DNA of 51,505 bases from Gammaproteobacteria bacterium (GTDB taxonomy: Bacteria > Pseudomonadota > Gammaproteobacteria > Pseudomonadales > Azotimanducaceae). The stretch spans positions 1 through 51,505 of the forward strand of contig JASJXV010000006.1 in assembly GCA_030123805.1 (NCBI GenBank), in the 5' to 3' direction. Position 1 is the stretch's first letter, and the number at the start of each line of letters is the position of its first letter. The translations under genes and the position numbers were made by a program. Shown here piece after piece: positions 1-8,606 of the stretch. The notes below the pieces were generated by a model. It saw only the letters and a list, made by a program, of their open reading frames with translations. It searched no databases and was not told the origin of the DNA.

Positions 1-261
1 TTTATTTGGGGTTCAAAATTTCCCCATTGGCAGAAGCTGAAGAATACAAGTAAGGGGGAAAATTGTTCAGAAATGTTATTTAGGGAGATTGATATGGGAG
101 TCAGCTTCTTGTCTGATACTCTCCCGATTGTCTAAGGGCATCAACTAAGCTACATCGCTCTATCCTGGTATAGGTGATGGCAGGTTTGTATGGGTTTTCA
201 CCCAAGGTCAGACTGTCCAGAGATCACAGGTTGGACCGACTCAAATTACTAGAATGTCAAA
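1..261. other. Gene-free stretch at the left edge
   Basis: No convincing gene is visible here. One frame is open from the window edge to a TAA at 51-53, encoding about 16 residues ending AEAEEYK; it could be the C-terminus of a gene to the left but is too short to judge. A short open frame from 174 runs through the tRNA debris further right and has no recognisable protein character. The stretch sits just before two tRNA remnants, so it may be the inner end of an integrated element. Confidence 0.4.
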
Positions 262-306
262 ATGAGCCCTTGATAGGAGTCGAACCTGTTACCCTCCGCT
301 TAAGAG
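262..306 (-). pseudogene. 3' half of a tRNA, anticodon-loop to 3' end, CTT-like (remnant)
   Basis: Read on the minus strand, this 45-nt piece has a seven-base anticodon-like loop CTCTTAA (300-306), a 3' anticodon-stem strand, a short variable region, a T arm with loop TTCGACT and a CAAGGGC acceptor-like strand. The 5' half of a tRNA is absent: upstream bases do not pair with the anticodon-stem strand and there is no D arm. The T stem has one mismatch and the terminal CCA is replaced by CAT. It has the same extent as the better-preserved remnant at 435-479, which supports an attachment-site scar. The anticodon would be CTT (Lys), but identity is uncertain. Confidence 0.45.
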
Positions 307-434
307 CTATTCAATTTGGCACAGTCTATTCAATTAGAAGGAGCCTCAGGTTACAATTAGGTTACAACGGAGCAATATTGAGATTTTGTCGGATTCTGGA
401 AAAGTGATTAAATCGTTAAAATACAACAACTTAA

Positions 435-479
435 TGGTGGGCCCTGAAGGACTTGAACCTTCGACCTAACGATTATGAG
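435..479 (-). pseudogene. 3' half of a CAT-anticodon tRNA (putative att scar)
   Basis: The minus strand reads anticodon loop CTCATAA (473-479), stem strand TCGTT, variable region AGGTC, a perfect five-pair T arm (GAAGG, loop TTCAAGT, CCTTC), acceptor strand AGGGCCC, discriminator A and encoded CCA (435-437). Everything 5' of the anticodon loop is missing, since the adjoining bases neither pair with the stem nor form a D arm. A tRNA kept from the anticodon loop to CCA is what tyrosine-recombinase integration leaves at the far end of an element. CAT fits Met or Ile2. The intact target gene and any integrase would lie outside this window. Confidence 0.75.
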
Positions 480-611
480 TAGGATGGTTTTGACCGCCCT
501 GTTTTCTTGTATCTTACGGGCACAGGGTTGCACCAAGGTTGCACTGGTCAGGATTTTCGCAATAGCCAGGAACTTATACAAATTAAAAAGCTTTGTAATT
601 CAGTGGGTTAT

Positions 612-687
612 TGGTGCCGGAAAGAGGACTCGAACCTCCGACCAATTGCTTACGAAGCAACTGCTCTACCAACTGAGCTATTCCGGC
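612..687 (-). tRNA. tRNA-Thr (anticodon CGT)
   Basis: The minus strand folds as a full cloverleaf. Acceptor GCCGGAA (687-681) pairs with TTCCGGC (622-616), followed by discriminator A and encoded CCA (612-614). A D arm containing AGCTCAGTTGGTAGAGC is followed by an anticodon stem GTTGC/GCAAT closing the loop TTCGTAA, giving anticodon CGT. The T arm has loop TTCGAGT. It resembles E. coli tRNA-Thr(CGU). It lies on the same strand as the two tRNA remnants to its left. Confidence 0.95.
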
Positions 688-760
688 ACAGACGTTTATG
701 ATAACAGACCTTTGGGGCTAATTAATCTGCAATGCGTGCTGGCACTCCTCAAGAATCCAG

Positions 761-2668
761 ATGACAAGTAACGCTATCAGGTCATTGATAGGTGGATTCC
801 TCGCGGGATCCTTCACCCTGGCAGCCTTTTACAATGGCCCAGGCGAAAGTCTACCCCATCTCGTTTATAGCACTGCCTTGATACTCATACCTGCGAGTAT
901 TCTTTTGCTCAAAAGCTCACACAGGCGCTGGGGTCGCGCAGAATTTATTCTTGTAGCCTACATAATCTGGATGGCCGTCTCTGTTCAGTGGAGTTCGCTG
1001 GTCGAAAACAGTTTCTACTACTTTTGGATATTATCGAGCTTACCTTTGGTCAGTCTTGTGGTCAGGCAGCTCGAACCGATGGATTGGACGCGAATACTGT
1101 GGTACATGCTGATTCCGTTGTCGTTTTCTGCATTGTGGGGTATCGGTGAATTCGTTATTACTATGCAGCGTGCAAACGGTCCACTAATTGATCCCAACGC
1201 ATGGGCTGCGTTGAACAACATTTTTTTCTTCGTGGTTCTTTCTCAATATCTGATCGATAAGAAAAGATCCTATGCAACCATGCGCCTTCTTGAAGGCTTG
1301 ATGTTTCTTTTTGCGGTTGCATTATTTTGTGCTTATTCAAGAGGTGCTACGGTTGTCTGGTTAGCAGCTTTTTCATTCGTTGTCCTGATAGCATGGTTAG
1401 GGCGACTGGATAGGAAAAAAATCCTGACCGTAATACTTATATCGGCACTGGGTTTTTCAATTGTGCATGGCTACGTAAGTCAGAGTGATGCCTCTCATGA
1501 TGAAGGTTACACACTGAACATAGAGGATGCTGCATGGAGTCAGCGATTTGTCTTCTGGAATGCGGCTTGGAAAATCTACCTCGATCACCCTTATACCGGA
1601 TCAGGTTTGGCGACCTTCAAAGTGCTGTACCCGGTTTATCGAACACCCGGTGATCTGACCAATACCGGTAACTTCGTACACAATGATTATCTGCAGTTTC
1701 TTCAGGAAGGCGGACCTGTGCAACTGCTCTTCCTGCTGGGACTGGTCTTGTACCTGATATCGAGACTCATTGCGGGCGCCAGAAGTGTCATTGGCTCTGG
1801 AGGTCCGACTTCTGGGGGGCCGGCCTCTCGGGGTACTGCACCCGAAATGTTGATCCTGGTGGTAGCCGCGGGCACGCCGTTCGCTCACGGGCTGATCAAT
1901 TTCACACTCTTTTTGTTACCCACTCAGATGATGGTTGGATTTATCCTTGCTCGAATTCTATTTCTTGCTGGCAATGAAAAACCGGTGCTCCAGGAAAGAA
2001 AGCTCGCTAAACCAGTACTGGCACTCCTGCTTGCAACAGTGTGGGGGTCCTGGACGGTGCTGGCTCTGGATGGAGTGGCTTTCGCGTTGATCTATGAACA
2101 CAGAGGTATCCCGTTCATCAATTGGGTGAAGAAAGATCCCGTGCGTTACTTTGATACTATCCACTGGTTGGCACACAATCGCAGTGGTAATTCGTCGAAT
2201 CACTTTGCATTGGCTACACTCTATAGAAAAACAATGGATAAACAATCGGATCCGGCCGCAATCCGGTCTCTGGCCATCGCCGCTGCCGCAGAATACAGAA
2301 TTGGTCTGCAACAAAATCCCTATCGCTATGCAATCCAGATCTACTATGCTGATCTGCTGGAGTACAATCCGGAGATCTATGCTGAGTTTCCTGATGAAGA
2401 CCAGCCTGTACAAATATTACACAGGGCGCTGGACCTGAATCCGATTTATATTCGGCTCTACACAGAGCTGGCTCGTCACTATAAAAATAGCGGTAATTCT
2501 GAAACGGCATATGAGCTGTTAAAGGACCAGGCTTGGCCATGGCTGGATCTGCATTACAATGACTTTGAGATTTTCCAGACCAGGTACCTGCAAATGCTCA
2601 GAAGACTGGCTGTTGAATTCGACGATTCTGAAATGCTCAGTCTGCTGGATGCCAGAACAGAGGCTTAA
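761..2668 (+). CDS. O-antigen ligase/polymerase-like (Wzy_C) membrane protein with TPR-like C-terminus
   Basis: This 635-residue inner-membrane protein has roughly ten hydrophobic segments in residues 1-430. Between the later segments is a periplasmic loop with the motif VHNDYLQFLQEGG near residue 306, typical of the Wzy_C family (O-antigen ligase WaaL, polymerase Wzy, and PglL/TfpW-type oligosaccharyltransferases). Residues 440-635 are soluble and helical with TPR-like character, which is long for WaaL and recalls PglL-like enzymes. It converges on a tfpX-like pilin accessory gene, so pilin or protein O-glycosylation is one reasonable role; lipid-A-core ligation is the alternative. The family call is firm and the substrate unknown. 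Confidence 0.75.
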   Translation: MTSNAIRSLIGGFLAGSFTLAAFYNGPGESLPHLVYSTALILIPASILLLKSSHRRWGRAEFILVAYIIWMAVSVQWSSLVENSFYYFWILSSLPLVSLVVRQLEPMDWTRILWYMLIPLSFSALWGIGEFVITMQRANGPLIDPNAWAALNNIFFFVVLSQYLIDKKRSYATMRLLEGLMFLFAVALFCAYSRGATVVWLAAFSFVVLIAWLGRLDRKKILTVILISALGFSIVHGYVSQSDASHDEGYTLNIEDAAWSQRFVFWNAAWKIYLDHPYTGSGLATFKVLYPVYRTPGDLTNTGNFVHNDYLQFLQEGGPVQLLFLLGLVLYLISRLIAGARSVIGSGGPTSGGPASRGTAPEMLILVVAAGTPFAHGLINFTLFLLPTQMMVGFILARILFLAGNEKPVLQERKLAKPVLALLLATVWGSWTVLALDGVAFALIYEHRGIPFINWVKKDPVRYFDTIHWLAHNRSGNSSNHFALATLYRKTMDKQSDPAAIRSLAIAAAAEYRIGLQQNPYRYAIQIYYADLLEYNPEIYAEFPDEDQPVQILHRALDLNPIYIRLYTELARHYKNSGNSETAYELLKDQAWPWLDLHYNDFEIFQTRYLQMLRRLAVEFDDSEMLSLLDARTEA

Positions 2669-2748
2669 CGAGTTCTTGGCGGGATTCAGGGGCCGTTGCT
2701 AAATGCACGATGTTGAAGCTTGATTGACCCTGTGCAACCGCAATCAGG

Positions 2749-3483
2749 TCAAAATGGTGGTGGTATTTCTACGATACCAACAAATTCTCCTGTCGCCCTG
2801 CTGACTCCAATAAATGCATCCCGGTAACGGGCGTGGATTGGAAAGAATGCATAATCTGCGAGGTCACCGCCATACTTGGCAAGCCAGGGCGCCAAATTAT
2901 TGTATCTGTCCCGCTCCACTAACTCGGTGGGGTCCATAGCATGTTTGATTACCTCGTCCATATGCTCGGACAGGGGTTCAAAGAGTGGTACGTAAAGCCA
3001 CAATGGCACGCTATCCTGGTACAACAGCTTTCTTAAATCTGCTTCCTCAATGGCACTATCGGGTAGACGGATAAAGATCTTGGCCGGAATGCCAGCATGC
3101 AGAGATTCAACTTTCGGTGCTTGCAGGTCAAAGCGCTCAAACGTATACGGCCTCGCGCTATAGAAGTGATCTTCGTAATAGATAAAATAAAGAGGCCTCT
3201 CGCTGTAAACAAAGTAGACACCAGCCACCAGACAGATACTCTGGAACAAGCCGATCATAGTCAGGTCCATTTTCAATCCCGGTTTGCCAGTCCGGAACAC
3301 GATGAGTGTCAGCAGAGGTCCAAGTATCAGGTCAACGCCGATGAGAATACGCATACCTTCCCAGCCACCGTCTATCGTGTAAAAAAAGCCCGGATACCAA
3401 TCGAACAATACCAAATAGGCAAGCAGGATAAATACAGCGAGACTGATAAGAAAGTGGTAAAACGATGCCCTGTATCTGGACAC
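2749..3483 (-). CDS. TfpX/TfpZ-family type IV pilin accessory protein
   Basis: The 244-residue product starts with a membrane segment (about residues 8-27), then a loop containing WYPGFFYTIDGGWEG and further membrane segments with LIGVDLILGPLLT, the hallmark of the TfpX/TfpZ accessory family. The C-terminal half (about 110-244) is soluble. Family members sit beside pilin genes and are needed for assembly or modification of the major pilin. The start is GTG, sharing one base with the nadC stop (TAGTG), so it is translationally coupled to nadC. No pilin gene is nearby, which makes this copy an orphan. It is last in a three-gene minus-strand operon. Confidence 0.75.
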   Translation of the reverse strand: MSRYRASFYHFLISLAVFILLAYLVLFDWYPGFFYTIDGGWEGMRILIGVDLILGPLLTLIVFRTGKPGLKMDLTMIGLFQSICLVAGVYFVYSERPLYFIYYEDHFYSARPYTFERFDLQAPKVESLHAGIPAKIFIRLPDSAIEEADLRKLLYQDSVPLWLYVPLFEPLSEHMDEVIKHAMDPTELVERDRYNNLAPWLAKYGGDLADYAFFPIHARYRDAFIGVSRATGEFVGIVEIPPPF

Positions 3484-4331
3484 TAGTCCAACTCTCTGAA
3501 TCGCATGGACAGATCAACTGCACGGCAGTGTTTTGTCAAAGCGCCCATTGATACGTAATCCACGCCTGTTTCTGCAATGGCAATGAGTTCTGCCTCGCCA
3601 CTGATACCACCCGAAGCTTCCAGCTTAATATTGTGATTGATCCCCGAGACAGCGGCCCGCATGTCTTCTATGCTGAAGTTATCCAGCATAATGATGTCTG
3701 CTTGTGCAGCCACTGCCTGATGGAATTCTTCGAGATTTTCGACTTCCACTTCAACCGTCAGATCAGGCTGCATCTTTTTTGCGGCGGATACCGCAGCGCG
3801 GATTGAGCCGCAGGCGAGAATGTGGTTTTCCTTTATCAGGTAAGCGTCGAAGAGTCCCATGCGATGATTGTGGCAACCCCCGCAGGTGACGGCATATTTT
3901 TGCGCCAGCCGTAATCCCGGAATTGTCTTGCGAGTGTCCAGCAATTTGATATCAGTGTGTTTTACCAGGTTCGCGTAATAACGACTGGAAGTTGCGGTCG
4001 CAGACAGAGTTTGCAGGAAGTTCAGGGCACTCCTTTCGCCCGTTAATATAGACCTTGCGCTGCCCGTCACGGTGAATAGCAGTTGATCGGATACAACCTC
4101 ATCGCCATCTTCAGCATGCCAGCGAGTCTTCAGATCGGGATCAATCTGGTGAAAAACCTGATCAACCCAGTAGGTTCCGCAAATGACAGCTTCTTGCCTA
4201 CAGATAACTTCTGCCTTTAGGCGACGGTTAGGCGGAATTAACTCCGCACTGACGTCACCTGTGCCGATGTCTTCTTGCAACGCTCTTGTTACGCTTACAG
4301 CGATGTCGTGTTTGAGATTTTCACTGATCAT
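3483..4331 (-). CDS. nadC: Nicotinate-nucleotide pyrophosphorylase (carboxylating)
   Basis: This enzyme converts quinolinate and PRPP to nicotinate mononucleotide, CO2 and pyrophosphate in cytosolic de novo NAD synthesis. At 282 residues it has the usual length. Visible signatures are the N-terminal [13 protein letters not shown] segment, [16 protein letters not shown] with the phosphate-binding Arg/Lys residues, [15 protein letters not shown], and the barrel strands [15 protein letters not shown] and LEASGGI. It is the middle gene of an operon: 11 bases separate it from the protease gene upstream, and its stop overlaps the GTG of the pilin accessory gene. Confidence 0.96.
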   Translation of the reverse strand: MISENLKHDIAVSVTRALQEDIGTGDVSAELIPPNRRLKAEVICRQEAVICGTYWVDQVFHQIDPDLKTRWHAEDGDEVVSDQLLFTVTGSARSILTGERSALNFLQTLSATATSSRYYANLVKHTDIKLLDTRKTIPGLRLAQKYAVTCGGCHNHRMGLFDAYLIKENHILACGSIRAAVSAAKKMQPDLTVEVEVENLEEFHQAVAAQADIIMLDNFSIEDMRAAVSGINHNIKLEASGGISGEAELIAIAETGVDYVSMGALTKHCRAVDLSMRFRELD

Positions 4332-4342
4332 GCTTTGCTATA

Positions 4343-4858
4343 TTAGAAGTATTGCCGCAAGGTCAACTGGTTGCCTTGCTGAATGAATTCGATCTGTTTT
4401 AACGCGCTCATGCCAAGCAGTATACCGCTTGTGTGCATCGACGGGTTAATACTGGCTCTGATATTGGTCAAGTTAATTTGTCCGATACTGAGCTGATTAA
4501 TTTCCGTCGCGTAGACAACGATGAGTCCATTTGCCGTCATGGCCTGACTCCTGTATCCGGGTTGCAGACCCAATTTGTTAGCGAGGTTGAGGGGAATAAC
4601 GACATCGGTTGCGCCAGTGTCCACCAGAAACTCAACGGCTTGACCGTTTATGGTGCCGGACGTTACATAGTGTCCTGCTTTATTCCGTTCCAGGATGACT
4701 TCCACACGATGTGCTGCTGCTATTGATACAGGTACCTGGTTCGGGTTGTGTTGCCTCTTTTCCAGGCGACCAAAAAACAAGGTCATCAGGATCAGCGCCA
4801 GCACCAGAGACACAAACAACATGCCCTGTCCCATTTTTTTACCCGGATCCGCGTTCAT
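4343..4858 (-). CDS. Membrane-anchored retropepsin-like aspartic protease (clan AA, TIGR02281-like)
   Basis: The protein has 171 residues. After a short N-terminal transmembrane anchor (about 10-27) comes a periplasmic retropepsin-like domain. The catalytic motif is VEFLVDTGATDVVIP (DTGA), with a second half containing LLGMSALKQIEF as in the TIGR02281 family. Such proteins work as homodimers with one DTG per chain; their substrates are mostly unknown. It leads the operon with nadC and the pilin accessory gene. The divergent side holds the MITE-like repeat and ampD. Confidence 0.85.
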   Translation of the reverse strand: MNADPGKKMGQGMLFVSLVLALILMTLFFGRLEKRQHNPNQVPVSIAAAHRVEVILERNKAGHYVTSGTINGQAVEFLVDTGATDVVIPLNLANKLGLQPGYRSQAMTANGLIVVYATEINQLSIGQINLTNIRASINPSMHTSGILLGMSALKQIEFIQQGNQLTLRQYF

Positions 4859-4888
4859 AAAATATCTTTGGCGTACAATAACATTCCA

Positions 4889-5032
4889 GGGAAGCTCTGA
4901 TTAAGTGGATATTTGCATTATAACAAGTGCCCGGTGTGCCGTGCCATCGGCATCCCGACGGTGCTACTTGAGGGAAATCGTGCGGTCGGAATGCCGCATC
5001 ACCGACGTTTCGGCCTTAATCAGAGATTCCCT
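4889..5032. repeat. MITE-like element with 18-bp terminal inverted repeats
   Basis: AGGGAAGCTCTGATTAAG (4889-4906) is repeated in inverse at 5015-5032 with one mismatch (17 of 18). The interior has further inverted pairs, for example a CGGCAT..CCGAC block near 4945-4965 matched by GTCGG..ATGCCG near 4985-4995, so the whole element can fold. No protein is encoded. No clear target-site duplication is visible. It lies in the divergent promoter region between the protease operon and ampD. It looks like a non-autonomous transposon end pair; I cannot name the parent IS. Confidence 0.7.
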
Positions 5033-5209
5033 CGACGGCTGCCAGTACATGAAGTTAATAGGGTTGCTAATGCATCGATAAAGGAAATTATACGGGAGTA
5101 TATCAAAATAGCCGCGCGGGTTAGAATCCCGCTTGAATTACCTGCTTGGAATTGCATCTTCGAAATTCCAGGAAAAGGTTTCCAGGACAATATTTCCAGG
5201 ACAAGAGTA

Positions 5210-5764
5210 GTGCAAATCATAGATCATCTGCTGCCTGAAGCGGCATACAAGATCACGGCTAATCAAGACCAGCGATCTCAGGCCAGTGATATATCGCTGA
5301 TCGTTATTCATGGCATCAGCTTGCCCGCCGGTCATTTTGGCGGACCTTACATAGAGCAATTGTTTACCAATCAACTTGATTGCAAAAGAAATTCAGATTT
5401 CAGAGATCTTGAAGGACTGCAGGTATCTGCGCATTTACTGATAAGGAGAAAAGGGGAAATAACACAGTTTGTTGCATTTAATCATCGTGCCTGGCACGCA
5501 GGATCTTCCTCCTACGGTGGCAGGACAGACTGTAACGACTTCTCCATCGGTATTGAATTGGAGGGTGTCGATTATTGCGATTACGGTCAGGCACAGTACC
5601 AACAATTGGCTCGAATCTGCCGTTTGCTCTTGCATGAGTACACATTGTTAAGTCCGGATCGTATCGTGGGCCATAGTGATGTTGCACCCGGGCGTAAAAC
5701 GGATCCGGGAGATCATTTTGACTGGGCGAGGTTTCGGTCGTTGTTGGGCCGGAAAACCACCTGA
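5210..5764 (+). CDS. ampD: 1,6-anhydro-N-acetylmuramoyl-L-alanine amidase AmpD
   Basis: AmpD is the cytosolic zinc amidase that removes the stem peptide from anhydro-muropeptides during wall recycling. The frame is open from 4913, but the first 99 codons run through the MITE and match nothing. I choose GTG at 5210, preceded by AGGACAAGAG, giving 184 residues against 183 in E. coli. Zinc ligands and active-site motifs are clear: IVIHGISLP, VSAHLLIRRKGEI, RAWHAGSSSY, NDFSIGIELEG, IVGHSDVAPGRKTDPG and FDWARF. ampE follows 85 bases downstream. Confidence 0.95.
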   Translation: MQIIDHLLPEAAYKITANQDQRSQASDISLIVIHGISLPAGHFGGPYIEQLFTNQLDCKRNSDFRDLEGLQVSAHLLIRRKGEITQFVAFNHRAWHAGSSSYGGRTDCNDFSIGIELEGVDYCDYGQAQYQQLARICRLLLHEYTLLSPDRIVGHSDVAPGRKTDPGDHFDWARFRSLLGRKTT

Positions 5765-5849
5765 AGCAGAACCCGACAACCATCAATATATTCAGAGTTT
5801 CACGGATATTGTTCGTGTAGAATAGTGATTACAGGAGATCTCTGGAAAC

Positions 5850-6683
5850 ATGAAATTTATTGTCCTTCTGACATGTGTTGCCATTAACAGGTACTGGGTG
5901 GGATCGCATCCATTACATACTGAAGAGTGGTTTGGGAAATTAAAGGAAAAACTATGGGTGCATCGACTGGCTGATGTGTCGTTGCCCTATAGCCAATTTG
6001 GGCTTGTTGTTGTCCTGCCCGTCATTGTGGTGGCAATAACGCTCTGGGCTATTCAGAGTTTATTTTGGGGCCTTCTGTGGATGCTACTTGGCTTACTGGT
6101 GTTGGGTTATGCGATTGGTATCAGTGACCTGGAAGAAGTGGTACGAAACCATACTCTTTGGCTCCGGAAGCTAACACCTGAAGACAGTCTCCAGGATGCC
6201 AAATCACATCATGAACAGGTAATGCAGCAGATGGTTCATGACGAATTTAGCAGTGTGTATCCTATCTTGTTCTGGTTTTTGGTTGGCGGACCAGCCGGAG
6301 CTCTGCTCTACCGTTTGGCGCAACAGTATGCTCAATCCGGAACTGAATCTTATGCAGAATCCGAGTTTGTAACTTTGCTACTTCGTACTCTGGATTGGAT
6401 ACCGGTGCGCATTACCGGGTTGGCATTCTGCGCTGTCGGCGATTTCGCCCAGTGTATGGGGCGGTTTGTGGAAGCTCTGCTGGAATGGGAAAAACCTGCA
6501 AAGACTGTCCTGGTCGAGATGTCTGAAGTTGCGATTGTCGATATTGAAATGGAACTGGTCGACGCTGTGCACTTCGCGGGTAAAGCGGAGTATCAGTTGA
6601 AAGAAACGGGAGATCTTCTGCATCGAACTCTGCTGTTCTGGATCGCGTTAATAGCAATGGTTACGTTGCTGGGCTGGGTTTGA
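5850..6683 (+). CDS. ampE: AmpE-like inner-membrane protein
   Basis: The 277-residue product is close to E. coli AmpE (284) and starts with a hydrophobic segment followed by WFGKLKEKLW. Membrane segments lie near residues 1-15, 48-90, 150-165 and 262-277. The motif FLVGGPAGALLYRL is typical of the AmpE/CobD-like family. AmpE has been viewed as a membrane sensor or signalling partner of AmpD, but its biochemical role is unsettled. Its stop overlaps the TTG start of the next gene by four bases, so the two are probably co-translated. The ampD-ampE order is the classical one. Confidence 0.9.
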   Translation: MKFIVLLTCVAINRYWVGSHPLHTEEWFGKLKEKLWVHRLADVSLPYSQFGLVVVLPVIVVAITLWAIQSLFWGLLWMLLGLLVLGYAIGISDLEEVVRNHTLWLRKLTPEDSLQDAKSHHEQVMQQMVHDEFSSVYPILFWFLVGGPAGALLYRLAQQYAQSGTESYAESEFVTLLLRTLDWIPVRITGLAFCAVGDFAQCMGRFVEALLEWEKPAKTVLVEMSEVAIVDIEMELVDAVHFAGKAEYQLKETGDLLHRTLLFWIALIAMVTLLGWV

Positions 6684-7600
6684 TTGAAGATCAAATCGTG
6701 CGTCCTCTAGTTATTTTTCTATTGCTCTTTCTGGCACCTGACGGTCGAGCAGAAATCAGAGTACTTGATGATCTGGGTGGAGAAATAAGGCTGGCGAATC
6801 CCGCCAGACGCATTGTTAGTCTCGCTCCTCATTTAACAGAAATCATGTTTTATCTGGGTATTGGTGACAAAGTCGTGGGCACCGTCAGGTTTTCCGACTA
6901 CCCTGAACAAGCAAGAGATATTCCAAGGGTAGGAGATGCCTTTGCTGTGAGTGTCGAAGCGATTGTCGGACTGAATCCGGACCTGGTCGTCGCCTGGAGT
7001 TCTGGAGGTACCAATGACGCAATGAACAAGATTGTGTCGTTGGGAATACCTGTCTATTTCAGTGAACCGAAGACGCTGGCGGATGTAGCAAAAAGTGCTG
7101 CCAGAATAGCCAGGTTGGCAGGTCGTGACGAGTCCGGCAGGGATGCCGATAGAAAATTCCTGGCAAGGCTTGAGAAGCTGAAACAGTATCGGAACGATGG
7201 TGACAGACCGCGCGTATTTTTTCAAATTTCGACGCGTGATCTCTATACCATCAATAATGACCATCTCATCGGTCAGGCTATATCACTTTGTGGCGGTGAT
7301 AATATTTTTGGGTTGTCAAAGATACCGGTGCCGCGGGTAAGTAATGAGTCTGTTTTGGTTGCAGCACCGGAAGTTATTGTTTTCAGTAAGGGTCTAAATG
7401 AAGACAATAATTGGAAACAGCGATGGTTAAAGTTCAAGAGTATTCCAGCCGTAGCAGAAGGTCGCTTGTTTGAAATATCCGCTGACCTGATAACCAGGCC
7501 GGGATTTCGAATGCTGGCGGGGATTGAGCAAATGTGCAGCATCATAAATGCAGTTGGAATTGACTCAGCCAGTAATATTCGTGGTGAGGTTCAACAATGA
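6680..7600 (+). CDS. BtuF-like periplasmic cobalamin/helical-backbone metal receptor
   Basis: The 306-residue protein opens with a signal peptide (hydrophobic run about residues 8-22, cleavage plausible after GRA). Mature motifs are RRIVSLAPHLTEIMFYLG, VVGTVRFSDYP, LNPDLVVAW and a C-terminal EMCSI-type helix, the class III periplasmic binding fold with a rigid helical backbone used by BtuF and siderophore-binding proteins. BtuF delivers vitamin B12 to BtuCD, but no btuC or btuD is in view. The TTG start overlaps the ampE stop, and the next gene's ATG overlaps this stop by four bases. A cobalamin adenosyltransferase at 12618-13166 supports a B12 role. Confidence 0.8.
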   Translation: MIEDQIVRPLVIFLLLFLAPDGRAEIRVLDDLGGEIRLANPARRIVSLAPHLTEIMFYLGIGDKVVGTVRFSDYPEQARDIPRVGDAFAVSVEAIVGLNPDLVVAWSSGGTNDAMNKIVSLGIPVYFSEPKTLADVAKSAARIARLAGRDESGRDADRKFLARLEKLKQYRNDGDRPRVFFQISTRDLYTINNDHLIGQAISLCGGDNIFGLSKIPVPRVSNESVLVAAPEVIVFSKGLNEDNNWKQRWLKFKSIPAVAEGRLFEISADLITRPGFRMLAGIEQMCSIINAVGIDSASNIRGEVQQ

Positions 7601-8511
7601 GGATTGGTATAGACCTTGGCGGTACCAAGATTGAAGCGGTGTTATTGGATGATTCGGGACAGATAAAATACCGCAAGAGAATCCCCACACCACAAGATGA
7701 TTACCATGCAACTATAAAAGAAATTTCGGCTTTAGTAAGTGAAATTGAGCTGCGTGTTGCCAAACCCGGTCAGCAGATTTCTGTGGGTATCGGAACGCCA
7801 GGTGCGATTTCACCGCAAACGGGATTGATCAAAAACAGTAATAATACCTGTTTGAATGGCCGATCCATCAAACAGGATCTTGGCAATGCACTGCATCGGG
7901 AAGTAGAAATTGCCAACGATGCTGATTGTTTTACGTTGTCTGAATCCATCGATGGTGCAGCTAAAGGCGCTGATGTGGTTTTCGGTGTAATTCTGGGGAC
8001 CGGAGTAGGTGGTGGGATTTGCGTAAACAAAAAGCTGATGCGTGGTATCAACGCTATCACCGGTGAATGGGGCCATAATCCATTGCCGTTAACGGCTAGT
8101 GAATACGGCGAGATAACACGGCTGTCAAAATCCAGACGGTGTGGCTGTGGGAAAGTAAATTGTGTGGAAACATGGCTCTCGGGCAAGGCGTTCCAATTAA
8201 GCTACCGGGAAGCCAGTGGGCATGAATTACAGTCTCAGGATATTGCCAAACTTGCACAGGCAGGCGATACACTGGCTGGTGAGTTGTTGACGCAGTATAG
8301 TCGAATGCTGGCGTTGGCTCTCTCGATGGTGATAAACATAGTCGATCCGGAGATTATCGTGTTGGGTGGAGGTATGTCCAACATAGAACGCTTGTACAAG
8401 GAGGTGCCCGGATACTGGAATGACTACGTATTTTCTGATCAAGTTGAAACCCGGCTTGTAAAAGCAAGTTATGGGGATTCAAGTGGTGTAAGGGGCGCTG
8501 CCTGGTTATAG
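7597..8511 (+). CDS. ROK-family sugar kinase, fructokinase Mak-like
   Basis: The 304-residue kinase resembles E. coli Mak (manno(fructo)kinase) over its length: IGIDLGGTKIEAVLLDD, the IPTPQDDYHATI segment, IGTPGAISP, NDADCF, VILGTGVGGG, GEWGHNPLP, the zinc-binding CGCGKVNCVETW and, at the end, GDSSGVRGAAWL. ROK kinases phosphorylate free sugars with ATP; Mak prefers fructose and mannose, while the related NagK uses GlcNAc. Coupling to an ampD-ampE operon makes an amino-sugar substrate from wall recycling possible, but the sequence favours Mak. Its ATG overlaps the upstream stop by four bases. Confidence 0.88.
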   Translation: MRIGIDLGGTKIEAVLLDDSGQIKYRKRIPTPQDDYHATIKEISALVSEIELRVAKPGQQISVGIGTPGAISPQTGLIKNSNNTCLNGRSIKQDLGNALHREVEIANDADCFTLSESIDGAAKGADVVFGVILGTGVGGGICVNKKLMRGINAITGEWGHNPLPLTASEYGEITRLSKSRRCGCGKVNCVETWLSGKAFQLSYREASGHELQSQDIAKLAQAGDTLAGELLTQYSRMLALALSMVINIVDPEIIVLGGGMSNIERLYKEVPGYWNDYVFSDQVETRLVKASYGDSSGVRGAAWL

Positions 8512-8606
8512 ATTACCAGGGGTCAATCGACCTTCTTCACTTAGACATTCCGAGCCCGCCAACGACATAGACCGGGTGGGGAATAAAAACAAAATCGGAG
8601 AGACAG

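Noticed and set aside
4913-5209. Extension of ampD to an early start giving 283 residues
   Set aside because: The extra part translates the MITE-like repeat, has no homology to AmpD, and GTG 5210 gives the normal family length with a ribosome site.
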